Shown here in pieces: positions 62,749-64,000 of a stretch of DNA of 64,000 bases. Under the pieces are notes generated by a model. The model saw only the letters and a list, made by a program, of their open reading frames with translations. It ran no database searches and had not been told where the DNA came from. Numbering within the stretch: position 1 is the first letter of the stretch; each line of letters starts with the position of its first letter. Source of the DNA: Flavivirga spongiicola (GTDB taxonomy: Bacteria; Bacteroidota; Bacteroidia; Flavobacteriales; Flavobacteriaceae); assembly GCF_030540825.1 (NCBI RefSeq), contig NZ_JAUOEO010000001.1:345001-409000 (forward strand), written 5' to 3'. A program made the translations under genes and the position numbers.

Positions 62749-64000
62749 TGAGAAAAATCATCGTATTAACAATATTCATTATTACAAGCCATACAGCTTT
62801 TTCTCAAAACGAGGCAGCAAATTGGTATTTTGGTGATCATGCTGGCATCCGTTTTAATGCTGATGGAACTATTTCAGATCTAACGGACGGTCAATTAAGT
62901 ACGGATGAAGGCTGTACTACAATTTCTGATGTTGATGGTAATTTATTATTTTATACCGATGGTATAACGGTATGGGATAGATTACATAGACCTATGCCAA
63001 ATGCAAATAGGATAGCAGGAAATGGTCTATATGGCGACCCTTCCAGTACACAATCAGCCATCGTAATTCCTAAACCTAAAGATCCCAATATCTATTATAT
63101 TTTTACTGCTGACACCTCTTTAAGTGGTGATCCAGATAGAGGGTTTCACTATTCTGAAGTTGATATGAGACTAAATGGAGGCTTTGGAGATGTCACATCA
63201 AAAAATATTAATTTACTTCCTAACAGTACCGAAAAAATTAGTGCTGTTGTAAAAGATTGCGAAACACAAGCACTTTGGGTGATTACCTTATCTTCTTTAA
63301 ATGGAAATCCCGCAGATGATGTTTTTAATACATTTCACGCTTATGAAGTCACAGATACGGGTATAAACACAACACCCGTTTCTTCCACTTTTACAGACCT
63401 TTTTGTATCCGATCAAAGAGGCTATTTGAAATTGTCTCCAGATGGCACAAAACTAGTGTGCGCTAATTCAACAAGCGATTTATTTCTTTACGATTTTGAT
63501 GTAAATACGGGGATTGTTAGTAATCAAAACCAAATAAATATCAACTTTTCTCGTCCGGGAAAAAGACACTCACCTTATGGTGTTGAGTTTTCTCAAAATA
63601 ATGATGTTTTGTATGTATCAGCTTATTACGACCCTCAAACAGATGAAGAATTTAGAAATCCAGCAGAACAATATAGCGCACTATTACAGTATGATCTAAC
63701 TGCCAGCAATATAAGTGCTACTGAGGTCGTCATAGATAACAGACAAATGTATAGAGGTAGTTTACAATTAGGACCCGATGGTAGAATTTATAGGTCAATG
63801 AGCAGAACATATACTATTGGCTCTCCCTTTTTGTCTGTTATAAATAACCCCAATGCTTTGGGGGCTTCATGTGATTACGATCATAATGCTATAAGTTTAA
63901 GTCGTAACTCAAGACAAGGCTTACCGCCTTTTATAACATCTTTCTTTGCTGAAAAAATTGATATTATAAGAAATAGTACTGTAGCTACAACGAGATTACA
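62749..64000 (+). CDS. Secreted beta-propeller protein, 5' part only
   Basis: The frame starts at ATG 62749 with a signal peptide (KIIVLTIFIITSHTAFSQ) and is still open at the window end (417 codons). The mature part begins NEAANWYFGDHAGIRFNADG and has repeated blades (TISDVDGNLLFYTDGITVWD, LKLSPDGTKLV, HSPYGVEFSQNNDVLYVSAY, LQLGPDGRIYR). In Flavobacteriaceae this N-terminal type commonly belongs to long surface proteins with a C-terminal type IX (type B) sorting signal, which would lie beyond the window. Confidence 0.85.

Noticed and set aside
1..64000. CRISPR array
   Set aside because: No regularly spaced direct repeats and no cas genes were seen by eye.

Overview
The window is from a member of the Bacteroidota, almost certainly a marine-type Flavobacteriaceae. 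Evidence: low GC, TAnnTTTG-type -7 promoter boxes, a SusC/SusD pair, a CrtI/CrtB/CrtZ/lycopene-cyclase operon that should yield zeaxanthin, SigZ, a DUF5606-def-ruvX cluster, and a secreted beta-propeller protein of the type that often carries a type IX sorting domain.

Layout. (1) 1-8128: a leftward operon-like group for trans-4-hydroxy-L-proline catabolism (epimerase, DapA-like deaminase, semialdehyde dehydrogenase) with two peptidase-type genes (S9, DUF885), and a divergent AraC regulator. The D-hydroxyproline oxidase is not in the window. (2) 8521-8604: tRNA-Leu(GAG). (3) 8742-13316: a Crp-like regulator, then a SigZ / MFS / Cys-pair peptide / flavoprotein operon whose peptide and flavoprotein share a vicinal-Cys C-terminus. 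(4) 13489-16086: a thioesterase, then an ECF41-type sigma factor with an azoreductase and a cupin. Near-identical TGTCACG-N16-TGTCATT promoters precede the sigma gene and the azoreductase gene. (5) 16364-20768: a CarH-like B12/MerR photoregulator and the crtI-crtB-crtZ-crtY operon. A TTGTTTAAC-N14-GTTAAACAA operator lies at crtI and a degenerate copy with the same geometry at the regulator itself. (6) about 20770-36267: an inserted block with a TlpA-like thioredoxin, a LacI regulator and a SusCD-esterase-beta-helix-ribokinase-ADP-ribosylglycohydrolase-sugar permease-transaldolase locus, read as ribose/ADP-ribose scavenging. It is bounded by a direct repeat of the crtY 3' end plus the tlpA 3' end, and a degenerate IS3-family transposase sits at its right edge. 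(7) 36439-40940: TlpA thioredoxin, a duplicated-domain lipoprotein, a Crp regulator, DUF5606, def, ruvX and a small secreted protein. (8) 41272-55507: dapD, then a large cell-surface glycan locus (GT9, galactofuranosyltransferase-like, UDP-galactopyranose mutase, several GT2, a GT39-like membrane transferase, aminotransferase, SDR, FkbM methyltransferase, Kdo-kinase-like), with decayed duplicate fragments at 47261-47683. (9) 55633-64000: tsaC-type gene, CCA-adding enzyme, acetyltransferase, heme A synthase, unknown proteins, an ABC-2 transporter pair and the start of a secreted beta-propeller protein.

The most notable items are the repeat-bounded ribose island between crtY and tlpA, the two matched regulatory-site pairs (ECF41 and CarH), and the Cys-pair-tailed SigZ operon. 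All coordinates and motifs were read by eye. Family assignments come from sequence recognition without database searches.
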